The notes under the pieces were generated by a model that had not been told where the DNA came from, did not search any database, and saw only the letters and a program-made list of their open reading frames with translations. DNA of 64,000 nucleotides. It comes from DATLGB01 sp038258425 (GTDB lineage: Bacteria > Actinomycetota > Thermoleophilia > Solirubrobacterales > Solirubrobacteraceae). Made by a program: the position numbers and the translations under genes. The stretch is taken from assembly GCA_038258425.1 (NCBI GenBank), contig JBBSPV010000005.1:62001-126000 (forward strand). Reading direction: 5' to 3'. Below are positions 54,302 to 62,763 of this stretch, piece by piece (position 1 is the first letter of the stretch; the number at the start of each line of letters is the position of its first letter).

Positions 54302-55576
54302 TCAGGCGGCGTTGACGAGCTCGAGCAGCCGCGGCCCGAAGCGCTGCCGCAGGGCGGCCGAGCCGCGCCACGCGTGCAGCCGGGGCTGGGCCGCGGGGAG
54401 CGCGGCGAAGCGCAGGTCGCGCTCGACGAGGGTGCCCGCGGCGGCCACCATGTCCGGGTCGAAGCGGGTGCCGGAGCGCGCCTCGAGCGCCAGCAGCGCC
54501 TCCACGTGCGACAGCGTCGCAGTGTCGCGGGCGGTCAGGCCGGCCCAGGACTCTGCCACGGCGAGCACGCGGCTCAGCTCGGGGATCAGCGTCCCGCCGA
54601 CCCCGGACGGCTGGCCGCCGCCCTCGAAGGCCTCGGCCGCGAACGCGGCGGTCTCCGCGATCTCGGACGCATCCGGGTCCGGATGGCCGACGGGCGTCGC
54701 GGCGGACGTGAGCCGGCTCCACGGATCGGGCCGGACCGCGCTGAGCGCGGCCGCTTCGGCGAGCACGTGCCGGTCGCGCTCGGGTAGGCAAAGCACGTCG
54801 GCGAGGGCGTCGGCGTAGCGGCGGGTCGCCTCGAGCCGGTCGAGGTCGGAGACCGGGCGGGCGCGGGCGAGCCGGGTCAGCGCGCTGGGCGGCACGAGCG
54901 TCGCCAGCGCGAAGCCGCCGAGGGCGGCGAAGCCGAGTGCCGGGATCAGCGCGGCGGTGACCACGCCGGTGAGCACCATGGCGACCACGGCGGGCAGCGC
55001 CCCGGCGAGCTCGCCAGGCATGGCGCGCGCGGGCGCTCCGAGCTGCAGCGGCGCGTAGATCGCCGGGCCGACCGCGAAGTTCGCGACGGCGAGCGCGAGG
55101 CCCGCCGCGGCGAGCAGCGGCAGGGCGGCTCCGTCGGTTCCGGGCGCGTGGGCGAGCGCGAGGACGGCGGCACCCGCGAGGGCCGCCCACGGGTAGGCGG
55201 CGAGGTTGGCGAGCGTGCCCGCGCGCAGCAGCCGCTCGTCCCGGCGCAGCGCCCAGACGGCAAGGTCGGGGACGGCCAGCACGAGGAAGGCGCCGACCGG
55301 TCCGGCGACGGCGAGCGCGAGGACGGCCGCGGCGAGAGTGGCGTTGAGCCGCACGCCGGAGGACAGCCACACCTCGGAGAGCTCGCAGACGACGGCGATG
55401 GCCACGAGGGCCGGCAGCAGCTCGGGCCGGTCCATCCCCCAGCTCATACCGGAGACGGCGAGCACCAGCAGCCCGGCGACCGCCAGGACGGCGTGCAGCA
55501 CCAGTCCCGCGCGCTCAGGCGACAGCCGCTCGATCATTCGAGCGGGCAGGCGCGGTCGAACAGGTCGCGAGGGCAC
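54302..55576 (-). CDS. Membrane protein with degenerate HD-GYP-like domain
   Basis: 424 residues. First ~240: seven to eight hydrophobic helices (LVLHAVLAVAGLLVLAVSG, LVAIAVVCELSEVWL, LAAAVLALAVAGPVGAFLVL, WAALAGAAVLALAHA ...), a sensor-like membrane domain. The last ~180 resemble an HD-GYP phosphodiesterase: YADALADVLCLPERDRHVLAEA, then LEARSGTRFDPDMVAAAGTL equal to the R-H-A-G-T-Q-F-D-P-D-V-V segment. The HD pair (normally L-L-H-D-I-G-K) and the H-H-E/G-Y-P block are absent, so catalysis is unlikely. Start either GTG 55576 or ATG 55537. Confidence 0.68.
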   Translation of the reverse strand: MPSRPVRPRLPARMIERLSPERAGLVLHAVLAVAGLLVLAVSGMSWGMDRPELLPALVAIAVVCELSEVWLSSGVRLNATLAAAVLALAVAGPVGAFLVLAVPDLAVWALRRDERLLRAGTLANLAAYPWAALAGAAVLALAHAPGTDGAALPLLAAAGLALAVANFAVGPAIYAPLQLGAPARAMPGELAGALPAVVAMVLTGVVTAALIPALGFAALGGFALATLVPPSALTRLARARPVSDLDRLEATRRYADALADVLCLPERDRHVLAEAAALSAVRPDPWSRLTSAATPVGHPDPDASEIAETAAFAAEAFEGGGQPSGVGGTLIPELSRVLAVAESWAGLTARDTATLSHVEALLALEARSGTRFDPDMVAAAGTLVERDLRFAALPAAQPRLHAWRGSAALRQRFGPRLLELVNAA

Positions 55577-55659
55577 CGGCGCAGTATTGCAGTACGGGAC
55601 ATGGCTTCAAGGCGATTGGGGTCGTCGATACGTCAATCAGCGGCCCACGCAGGGAAGTC

Positions 55660-55680
55660 TCAGCACTTGAACTTGGACAT
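55660..55680 (-). CDS. Six-codon open frame MSKFKC behind a perfect Shine-Dalgarno
   Basis: ATG TCC AAG TTC AAG TGC TGA, preceded at 55691-55685 by GGAGGTG (AGGAGGTG with the next base) and a four-base spacer, the strongest ribosome site noticed in the window. It lies about 85 bases before the membrane HD-GYP-like gene on the same strand. May be a leader peptide or a chance start within an RNA leader. Confidence 0.35.
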   Translation of the reverse strand: MSKFKC

Positions 55681-55706
55681 GCGACACCTCCTCGCCCACG
55701 GGGGTA

Positions 55707-55743
55707 CGAGAGCACCTGGCTCTCGCCGACCAGGGCGACGGTA
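55707..55743 (-). promoter_or_regulatory. Promoter and stem-loop before the MSKFKC frame
   Basis: Minus-strand -10 box TACCGT at 55743-55738, just after the MFS gene stop. About six bases inside the predicted transcript a perfect 7-bp hairpin follows: CGAGAGC-N5-GCTCTCG (55725-55707). The Shine-Dalgarno of the short frame comes 16 bases later. Confidence 0.45.
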
Positions 55744-55762
55744 GATCACCCGTCCGGTCGCC

Positions 55763-56980
55763 TCAAGGCTGCGAACCGATGTGCGAACCCTCCTGCACCG
55801 CCGTGGCGCGGCCGGCGGGGACCGCCACGGCGGCTCCGGCGGCCGCGAGCGCGACCGCGAGCAGCAGCCCGGCGCGGGTCCCGTGCGCGGCGATCAGCGC
55901 CCCGCCGAGCGCGGCACCCGCGGCCACGCCGCTGTTGTTGGCGGTGACGACCCAGCCGAACACGCGGGTGCCCTGGCCCGCCGGCGTGGCGGCGTCGACC
56001 ACGGTGTAGAGCACGATCCACAGCGGTCCGAGCGCCAGCCCGGGCAGGACGAGCAACAGGCCCAGCGCGGGGACGCTCGTGGCCAACAGCGAAGGGATGA
56101 GCGCCAGGGCGCACAGGCCCGCCCACACCGGCAGCCGTCGGCGGGCCTCGCCCCGGCCGCCCCGGACGCCGTAGAGCAGGCCGCCGGCCACGCTGCCGGC
56201 CGACAGCGCGGCGGCGAGCAGGCCGGCCGCCGCGGGCGCGTCGCGGGCGGTGGCGAAGGCCGGCACGGTGACCTCGACGGCGCCGAGCGCGCCGGCGAGC
56301 CCGGCGAGCACGAGCAGCGTGAGCTGCAGCGGCCGGCGCGAGGACGCGCCCCCGTCCGCGTCCGGCTCGGTGTCCTCGACGGCGCCGAGCCCGCGGGCGA
56401 GCGGCGCGCCGGCGGTGGCCAGGCCGGCGACGAGCATGACAACGGCGGCGACGGCGATCGCGGCGCCGGGAGAGGCGAGGGCGACGGCGGCGCCGACGAG
56501 CACGGGCCCGGCCACCAGCGTGGCCTCGTCGAGCACGCTGTCGGCCGCGAACGCCGTGCGCAGCCGCGTGGGCTGTTGCCGGTACGTCGCGCTCCACACG
56601 GCACGGGCGAACGGCCCCACGGGCGGCACGACGAGTCCCGCGAGCGCCGCCGCGGCGACGACGGGCGCCGCCGCGCTCGTCGCGGAGCCGACGAGCACGA
56701 GCGCGGCGAGGGCCGCCGCGAAGGCGGCGACGAAGCCGGCGAGCGCGCCCGGCCCGTGGCGGTCGACGAGCCGGCCCCGGACCGGGTGCAGCGCCGTGGC
56801 CACGCCCCAGCTGCCGGCCGCGAAGCCGGCCGCGGCGATCGAGCCCGTCGTCTGCTGGACGAAGAGCAGCAGCCCGAGCGGCAGCATGGCGAACGCGAGG
56901 CGGGCGCCGATGGAGGCGGTGAGGAAGCCGAGGGCGCGCCGGTCGCGCAGCAGCCAGGCGTAGCCCGCGGACGCGGCCAT
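55763..56980 (-). CDS. MFS transporter
   Basis: 405 residues, about twelve membrane helices of small residues (LGFLTASIGARLAFAMLPLG, GVATALHPVRGRLVDRHGPG, PVGPFARAVWSATYRQQP ...). The R-G-R-L-V-D-R-x-G loop between helices 2 and 3 is the MFS signature. Resembles drug/sugar efflux members; substrate unknown. Divergent from the GYD-purD unit. Confidence 0.85.
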   Translation of the reverse strand: MAASAGYAWLLRDRRALGFLTASIGARLAFAMLPLGLLLFVQQTTGSIAAAGFAAGSWGVATALHPVRGRLVDRHGPGALAGFVAAFAAALAALVLVGSATSAAAPVVAAAALAGLVVPPVGPFARAVWSATYRQQPTRLRTAFAADSVLDEATLVAGPVLVGAAVALASPGAAIAVAAVVMLVAGLATAGAPLARGLGAVEDTEPDADGGASSRRPLQLTLLVLAGLAGALGAVEVTVPAFATARDAPAAAGLLAAALSAGSVAGGLLYGVRGGRGEARRRLPVWAGLCALALIPSLLATSVPALGLLLVLPGLALGPLWIVLYTVVDAATPAGQGTRVFGWVVTANNSGVAAGAALGGALIAAHGTRAGLLLAVALAAAGAAVAVPAGRATAVQEGSHIGSQP

Positions 56981-57108
56981 GGACGCTGGCCTTACCCGGC
57001 GCTTCGCGCGGTCAGCCGCCTTCGGCGTGCGGGCACGCGTGACCGCACGGACACGGACGATCGGGTAGAGCTTCGGTGCTCAACGCTCGATCCCGGGAGG
57101 GGCCGCCG

Positions 57109-57390
57109 ATGCCGACCTACATCATGCTCGCGACGCTGTCGTCGGAGGGCGTGCAGACCGTCAGGAACAACCCGAGCCGCATCAAGGAGGTCAACGAGGA
57201 GGTCGAGCAGCTCGGTGCCAGCGTCAAGGCCCAGTGGGCGACGCTCGGCCAGTTCGACTTCATCTCCGTCGTCGAGGCGCCCGACGACCTGACCATGGCG
57301 CGCGTCTCGCTCGAGCTCGGCTCGCGGGGCACGGGCCGCTACGAGTCGCTCAGCGCGATCCCGATCGACGAGTACATCGCGTCGCTGTGA
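57109..57390 (+). CDS. GYD-domain protein
   Basis: 93 residues: MPTYIMLATLSSEGVQTVRN, EEVEQLGASVKAQWATLGQF, DFISVVEAPDDLTMARVSLE and the ending AIPIDEYIASL fit the GYD family (small ferredoxin-like fold, unknown role). GGGAGG lies seven bases before the ATG, and TAGAGC near 57066 may be the -10 box. Its stop overlaps the purD start (GTGA), implying a role linked to purine synthesis or simply a shared transcript. Confidence 0.85.
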   Translation: MPTYIMLATLSSEGVQTVRNNPSRIKEVNEEVEQLGASVKAQWATLGQFDFISVVEAPDDLTMARVSLELGSRGTGRYESLSAIPIDEYIASL

Positions 57391-58652
57391 GCGACGCGGG
57401 CGGTCCGCGCGTCCTCGTCGTCGGCGGGGGCGGGCGCGAGCACGCGCTCGTGCGGGCCCTGCGCCGCTCGCCCCAGCGCCCAGAGCTCTGGTGCGTGCCG
57501 GGCAACGCGGGCACCGCGGCCGACGCCGGGACGCTCGACGCTCCCGACCCGGCCACGGACCCGGCCGGCTTCGCCGCGGCCGCCGCGGGGCACGGCCTCG
57601 ACCTCGCGGTGGTCGGCCCGGAGGCGCCGCTCGTCGCCGGCCTCGTGGACGCCCTGGAGGACGCGGGCGTCCCGGCCTTCGGCCCGCGCCGGGAGGCGGC
57701 GCGCCTGGAGGGCTCCAAGGCCCACGCCAAGGAGCTCATGCTCGCCGCCGGCGTGCCCACCGCCGACGCCGTCCAGGTCACCGACGCCGACCTCGCCCTG
57801 GGCGGGATCACGGACTATCCCGTGGTGATCAAGGCCGACGGCCTGGCCGCGGGCAAGGGCGTCGTGATCGCCGCGGACGAGCTCGAGGCGGGCGAGGCAC
57901 TCGAGGCCATGCTCGTGGAGCGCCGCTTCGGCTATGGGCCGGTGCTCGTCGAGGAGCACCTGGCCGGCCGGGAGGTCTCCCTGCTCGCCCTGTGCGACGG
58001 CGAGCACGCGGTGGCGCTGGCCCCGGCGCGCGACTACAAGCGCATCGGGGAAGGCGACACCGGGCCGAACACCGGTGGCATGGGCGCCTTCTCCCCGGTC
58101 CCCGACATCGGCGACGGGCTCGTCGAGGAGCTCGTCGGCGCCGTGCACCGACCCGTGCTGGAGGAGCTCGCCCGGCGCGGCACGCCCTTCCACGGCGTCC
58201 TCTACGCCGGCCTCATGCTCACCGATCACGGCCCGAAGGTGCTGGAGTTCAACGTCCGCTTCGGCGACCCGGAGACCCAGGTCGTGCTACCACGGCTGCG
58301 GTCGGACCTGCTCGAGCTGCTCACGCGGGCGCGTGAGCCGGGCGGGCTGGCCGGCGTGGCGCTCGAGTGGGACCCGCGCACGGCGGTGACGGTCGTGCTC
58401 GCCTCCGGGGGGTACCCGGAGCGCGCGTCCTGCGGCGACGTGATCCGCGGCCTGGACCGGGTGGGCGAGGAGGTCGAGATCGTCCATGCGGGCACGGCCG
58501 TCCGCGGCGCCGACGTGGTCACGGCGGGCGGGCGCGTCCTCAACGTCACCGCCCTCGCAGCCGACGCGGAAGCCGCCCGGACCGCGGCGTATGCTGCCGC
58601 GGACATGGTCGACTTCGACGGGCGCCAGCTCCGCAGGGACATCGCGCAGTGA
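57387..58652 (+). CDS. purD: Phosphoribosylamine-glycine ligase
   Basis: 421 residues, ATP-grasp. RVLVVGGGGREHALVRALRR, VVGPEAPLVAGLVDALEDAG, VVIKADGLAAGKGVVIA, GDTGPNTGGMGAFSP and KVLEFNVRFGDPETQVVLPR are diagnostic. Makes GAR, the second step of purine synthesis. GTG start overlaps the GYD stop; its own stop overlaps purE in GTGA. Confidence 0.96.
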   Translation: MSDAGGPRVLVVGGGGREHALVRALRRSPQRPELWCVPGNAGTAADAGTLDAPDPATDPAGFAAAAAGHGLDLAVVGPEAPLVAGLVDALEDAGVPAFGPRREAARLEGSKAHAKELMLAAGVPTADAVQVTDADLALGGITDYPVVIKADGLAAGKGVVIAADELEAGEALEAMLVERRFGYGPVLVEEHLAGREVSLLALCDGEHAVALAPARDYKRIGEGDTGPNTGGMGAFSPVPDIGDGLVEELVGAVHRPVLEELARRGTPFHGVLYAGLMLTDHGPKVLEFNVRFGDPETQVVLPRLRSDLLELLTRAREPGGLAGVALEWDPRTAVTVVLASGGYPERASCGDVIRGLDRVGEEVEIVHAGTAVRGADVVTAGGRVLNVTALAADAEAARTAAYAAADMVDFDGRQLRRDIAQ

Positions 58653-59125
58653 CCCAGGAACCCCAGCCGGCCCCGCCCACGCAGACGGAGGTCGAGACGG
58701 CGTTCGCCGGCATCGAGGTCGACGCCCCGCGCGTCGGCATCATCATGGGCTCGAAGTCCGACATGGAGACCATGGAGAAGGCGGGATCGGTGCTCGAGGA
58801 GTACGGCATCCGCTACGAGGTCCGGGTCATGTCCGCGCACCGCGACCCGCAGCTCGTCGCCGAGTACTGCGCCAACGCCCGCATGCGCGGCCTGCGCGTG
58901 ATCATCGCCGGCGCCGGGCTGTCGGCCGCCCTGCCGGGCGTCGCCGCGGCGCATACCGACCTGCCGGTCATCGGCGTGCCGCTCTCGGGCCGGATGAGCG
59001 CCGCGGGCGGGCTGGACGCGATCCTGTCCGTCGGGCAGATGCCGCCCGGCGTGCCGGTCGCCGCCGTCGGCCTGGACAACCCGCGCAACGCCGCGCACCT
59101 GGCCGCCCGCATCCTGACCTGCTGA
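58649..59125 (+). CDS. purE: PurE, N5-CAIR mutase/AIR carboxylase family
   Basis: 158 residues including a ~28-residue N-terminal extension. VGIIMGSKSDMETMEKAGSV matches PurE. The active-site loop reads VMSAHRDPQLVAEYC (usual S-A-H-R-T-P) and the second loop IIAGAGLSAALPGVAAAHTD (usual A-G-G-A-A-H-L-P-G), so it is a divergent member. No purK is adjacent, leaving open whether it uses N5-CAIR or CO2 directly. Coupled to purD. Confidence 0.9.
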   Translation: MTQEPQPAPPTQTEVETAFAGIEVDAPRVGIIMGSKSDMETMEKAGSVLEEYGIRYEVRVMSAHRDPQLVAEYCANARMRGLRVIIAGAGLSAALPGVAAAHTDLPVIGVPLSGRMSAAGGLDAILSVGQMPPGVPVAAVGLDNPRNAAHLAARILTC

Positions 59126-59182
59126 CCCGATGAGGCTCAAGGTCCGCCCGCCGCGGGCCGATGCTTCCGAGGGACGTCCGCC

Positions 59183-61405
59183 GTGGCCCCTTCCCCCCAA
59201 GTCTCCCCGCAGAACCACCCGACCGCGCTGGACGGCCTGCTCGCCGCGACGGCGGCCCTGCGCTCGGGGCCGGACCTCCACCCGGCCCTGCGCGCCGTGG
59301 TGGGCACGCTCGCCGAGTCGCTCGGCTTCGCCACCGTCGCGCTGAACCTCTACCGGGCGGCGACGCACGACTTCGAGGTCGTCGTCGTGCACGGCTCCGC
59401 CCCGGCCCGGCGGGCGCTGCTGGGTACCACGTCGCCGGCCGAGGCGTGGGCGCCGCTGTTCGAGAGCCGCCTCGAGCGCCACGGCTGCTGGTTCGTCCCC
59501 GAGGGCGAGCTGGACTGGGGGGACGACTCGGTGGCCAGCTACGTCCCCGAGCTCGACGAGGACCCCGGCGACCCGGACTGCTGGCGCGCCGAGGACAGCC
59601 TGCTCGTCCCGCTGCGGGCCGCGGGCGGCAGCGTGCTCGGCGTCCTCTCCGTCGACGAGCCGCGCACGGGCCGGCGCCCCTCGGACCGCGAGCTGCAGGT
59701 CCTCGCCGCCGTCGCGGCCCAGGCCGGGCTGGTCATCGAGTCCGCCCAGGCCGCCCAGGTCGCGCGCCGCCACCGCGCGGACATGCAGGAGCTCTTGACC
59801 GTCGGCACCCGCATGACCGCCGCCCGCTCCCAGGCCGACATCGCCGCCGCCGTGTGCGCCGGCATCCAGGGCGCGCTCGGCTTCGAGCGCGTCACGCTCG
59901 CGCTGTGCGACGCGGCGACGAGCGAGGTCAGCCCCGTGGGGGCCGTCGGCTGGCCGGGCGGAGCGCCGGCCGTGGGCTGGCCGGTCCCGGTCGACGACAT
60001 CCAGCGGCTGCTCGAGCACGCCGACCCGGTGCACGGCTGCGCGCTGCTCTCCCGCGCCGAGGCGCACGCGCTCGTGCCCGAGTCGCTGCACGTCATCTAC
60101 TCCTCCACCCAGAACGGTCGCGGCCCGCACGGCTGGGACCACCACTGGCTGCTCGTGCCGTTGCACGGCGAGGACGGCACGCTGCTCGGCGTCGTCTGGC
60201 CGGACGATCCGGTGGACCGGCTCCTGCCGACGCCGGAGCGGCTGCGGACCCTGCGGGCGTTCGCCAACCAGGCGTCCACCGCGCTCGAGGTCCTGCGCAG
60301 CTCGGAGCGGCTGCGCCACCTCGCCGAGCACGATCCGCTCACCGGCCTGCGCAACCGGCGCGGGCTGCACGACCAGATCCAGGCGACGATCGACGCCCAT
60401 CCGGTCGACGGCGTCGCCGTGGTCGTCGCCGACGCCGACGCCTTCAAGCGCGTCAACGACGAGCTCGGCTACCACACGGGCGACGACACGCTGCGGGTGA
60501 TCGCCACCACGGTCGGCGACGTGCTGCCGGCCGGCGGCTACGGCGCCCGGCTCGGCGGAGAGGAGTTCGCGCTCGTGCTCCCGGGATGCGGCGAGCCGCA
60601 GGCGCGCGCGGTCGCCGAGGCGCTGCGGCGCGGCGCGCGGGCGTGCGCGCCGGTGCCGTGGGGGCTGCGCCTGTCCGCCGGCGTCGCGGGCACCGGGTCG
60701 GGGCCGCGCGACGCCGAGCGCCTGCTGCGCGCCGCGACGCGCGCGCTCGTCGCGGCCAAGCGGCTCGGCCGCGATCGCGTCGTCGCCTACGACGCCTCAA
60801 CCATCGAGCCGCTGCTCGAGGCCCTGGGCCGCGAGGAGGTGCAGGACGACCACCACCTGGCTGCGGTGCTGCTGCTCGCCGAGACGCTCGACCTGCGCGA
60901 CGCGGGCACGGCGCGGCACTCCCAGACCGTCGGGCGCTACGCGCGGGCCGTCGCGCACCGGCTCGGCTTCTCCGCCGCGCGGGTGGAGCGCATGCGCATC
61001 GCCGGGCTGCTGCACGACGTCGGCAAGCTCGCGGTGGCCGACGCGGTCCTGCACAAGCCGGGCGCGCTCGACGACGTCGAGCTCGCGGAGATCCGCCGTC
61101 ATCCCGAGGTCGGCGCGCGGATCGTGGGCAACGCCGGCCTCGGCGACGTGGCGGAGTGGGTGCTCGCCCACCACGAGCACTGGGACGGCTCGGGCTACCC
61201 GCGTGGCCTGCGGGGCACGGCAATCCCCGTGGAGGCCCGGGTGCTCGCGGTCGCCGACGCCTACGAGGCGATGACCGCGCGACGCCCCTACCGCCCGACG
61301 CCGATGACCCCGGTCGAGGCGCAGCGCGAGCTGCGCCGCCACGCGGGCACGCAGTTCGACCCGGACGTCGTGGCGTGCGCCCTGGAGCTCGCCGAGTCGG
61401 GCTGA
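59183..61405 (+). CDS. GAF-GAF-GGDEF-HD-GYP signalling protein
   Basis: 740 residues. Two GAF-like sensor domains (about 15-190 and 200-370), then GGDEF from LAEHDPLTGLRNRRGLHDQI with active-site YGARLGGEEFALVLPG, then HD-GYP with ARHSQTVGRYARAVAHRLG, IAGLLHDVGKLAVADAV, HHEHWDGSGYPRGLRG and HAGTQFDPDVV. Both a c-di-GMP-making and a c-di-GMP-cleaving site look intact, so its net activity probably depends on the GAF signals. Cytoplasmic. Sits between purE and purB on the same strand. GTG start at 59183 has no strong ribosome site. Confidence 0.9.
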   Translation: MAPSPQVSPQNHPTALDGLLAATAALRSGPDLHPALRAVVGTLAESLGFATVALNLYRAATHDFEVVVVHGSAPARRALLGTTSPAEAWAPLFESRLERHGCWFVPEGELDWGDDSVASYVPELDEDPGDPDCWRAEDSLLVPLRAAGGSVLGVLSVDEPRTGRRPSDRELQVLAAVAAQAGLVIESAQAAQVARRHRADMQELLTVGTRMTAARSQADIAAAVCAGIQGALGFERVTLALCDAATSEVSPVGAVGWPGGAPAVGWPVPVDDIQRLLEHADPVHGCALLSRAEAHALVPESLHVIYSSTQNGRGPHGWDHHWLLVPLHGEDGTLLGVVWPDDPVDRLLPTPERLRTLRAFANQASTALEVLRSSERLRHLAEHDPLTGLRNRRGLHDQIQATIDAHPVDGVAVVVADADAFKRVNDELGYHTGDDTLRVIATTVGDVLPAGGYGARLGGEEFALVLPGCGEPQARAVAEALRRGARACAPVPWGLRLSAGVAGTGSGPRDAERLLRAATRALVAAKRLGRDRVVAYDASTIEPLLEALGREEVQDDHHLAAVLLLAETLDLRDAGTARHSQTVGRYARAVAHRLGFSAARVERMRIAGLLHDVGKLAVADAVLHKPGALDDVELAEIRRHPEVGARIVGNAGLGDVAEWVLAHHEHWDGSGYPRGLRGTAIPVEARVLAVADAYEAMTARRPYRPTPMTPVEAQRELRRHAGTQFDPDVVACALELAESG

Positions 61406-61428
61406 GCCCGGCCGCCGCTCGCGCCGGA

Positions 61429-61434
61429 TACCGT
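61429..61434 (+). promoter_or_regulatory. -10 box TACCGT of purB
   Basis: Ends seven bases before the GTG at 61442; leaderless purB transcript likely. Confidence 0.5.
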
Positions 61435-61441
61435 CGGGCGC

Positions 61442-62761
61442 GTGATCGCCCGCTACACCCGTCCCGAGCTCGGGGCCGTCTGGACCGACGAGGCGCGCAT
61501 GCGGGCCTGGCGCGACGTGGAGGTCGCCGCCGCCGAGGCGCTGCCGGAGGGCCCGACCGTGGACGACCTCGAAGCGATCCGGAGGACGACCTTCACCGTG
61601 GAGGCGGTCCGCGAGCGCGAGGCGGTGACCGACCACGACGTCGCGGCCTTCGTCGACGTCCTCAGCGCCTCGGCCGGCCCGGCCGGCCGCTGGATCCACT
61701 ACGGCCTGACGTCCTCCGACGTGCTCGACACCGCCCTCGGGCTGCAGCTGCAGCGGGCGGCGATCCCGATCCTCGGCGGCGCCCGCGAGCTGGCGGACGC
61801 CCTGGCCCGGCGCGCGCGCGAGCACGCAGGCACGCTCACGGTCGGGCGCACCCACGGCGTCCACGCCGAGCCGACGTCGTTCGGGCTCAAGCTCGCCGGC
61901 TTCGCCTTCGAGGCCGACCGCAACCGCCGCCGGCTCGAGCACGCCTTCGCCCAGGTCGCGGTCGGGGCGATCTCCGGCGCGGTCGGCACCTACGCCTCGC
62001 ACTCCCCCGCCTACGAGGCGGCGGTGCTCGAGCGGCTCGGGCTGCGGGGGGAGCGGGTCTCGACCCAGGTCGTCCCCCGCGACCGCCACGCCGAGCTGCT
62101 GCAGGCCGTCGCGCTCGCGGGCGCGGGTCTCGAGCGCTTCGCGACGGAGATCCGGCACCTGCAGCGCACGGAGGTCCGCGAGGTCGAGGAGCCGTTCCGT
62201 GCCGGCCAGAAGGGCTCCAGCGCGATGCCCCACAAGCGCAACCCGATCACCACGGAGCGGCTCACCGGACTGGCCCGGGTGCTGCGGGGCTACGCCCAGG
62301 CCGGGGTGGAGGACGTCGCGCTGTGGCACGAGCGCGACATCTCGCATTCCGGCGCCGAGCGGGTGATCCTGCCCGACGCCACCATCCTGCTCGACTACAT
62401 GCAGGCGCTCGCGCTGCGCGTCGTGCACGGCATGGTCGTCCATCCGGAGCGCATGCGCCGCAACCTCGAGCTCACCTGCGGCGCGCTCTTCAGCCAGCGC
62501 GTGCTGCTCGCGCTCGTGGCCGGCGGGATGGCGCGCGACGACGCCTACCGGATCGTGCAGGAGCTCGCCCGGCGCGCGTGGGACGAGCAGACGCCACTGC
62601 GCGAGCTGCTGGCCGCGTCGCCGCACGCGGAGGGACTCGACCTCGATGCGCTGTTCGACTTTGCGCCCTACCTCCGGCACGTGCCGGAGGTCCTGGGGAG
62701 ACTCGACGAGGTGACGTCCTCCGAAGGGCGGCGCTTGCCACAACCAAAGGACGAAACGTAG
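61442..62761 (+). CDS. purB: Adenylosuccinate lyase
   Basis: 439 residues of the fumarase/aspartase superfamily. IHYGLTSSDVLDTALGLQLQ, TVGRTHGVHAEPTSFGLKLA, and the signature loop AGQKGSSAMPHKRNPITTER with the catalytic Ser. Works on SAICAR and adenylosuccinate. The closing residues differ from family average only in a short tail. Followed three bases later by the M24 peptidase gene. Confidence 0.95.
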   Translation: MIARYTRPELGAVWTDEARMRAWRDVEVAAAEALPEGPTVDDLEAIRRTTFTVEAVREREAVTDHDVAAFVDVLSASAGPAGRWIHYGLTSSDVLDTALGLQLQRAAIPILGGARELADALARRAREHAGTLTVGRTHGVHAEPTSFGLKLAGFAFEADRNRRRLEHAFAQVAVGAISGAVGTYASHSPAYEAAVLERLGLRGERVSTQVVPRDRHAELLQAVALAGAGLERFATEIRHLQRTEVREVEEPFRAGQKGSSAMPHKRNPITTERLTGLARVLRGYAQAGVEDVALWHERDISHSGAERVILPDATILLDYMQALALRVVHGMVVHPERMRRNLELTCGALFSQRVLLALVAGGMARDDAYRIVQELARRAWDEQTPLRELLAASPHAEGLDLDALFDFAPYLRHVPEVLGRLDEVTSSEGRRLPQPKDET

Positions 62762-62763
62762 GT

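Noticed and set aside
59161..62700. 5' two thirds of a 1,569-codon plus frame in front of the M24 peptidase
   Set aside because: Only the part from 62764 encodes the peptidase; the rest is an out-of-frame reading of the GGDEF/HD-GYP and purB genes.
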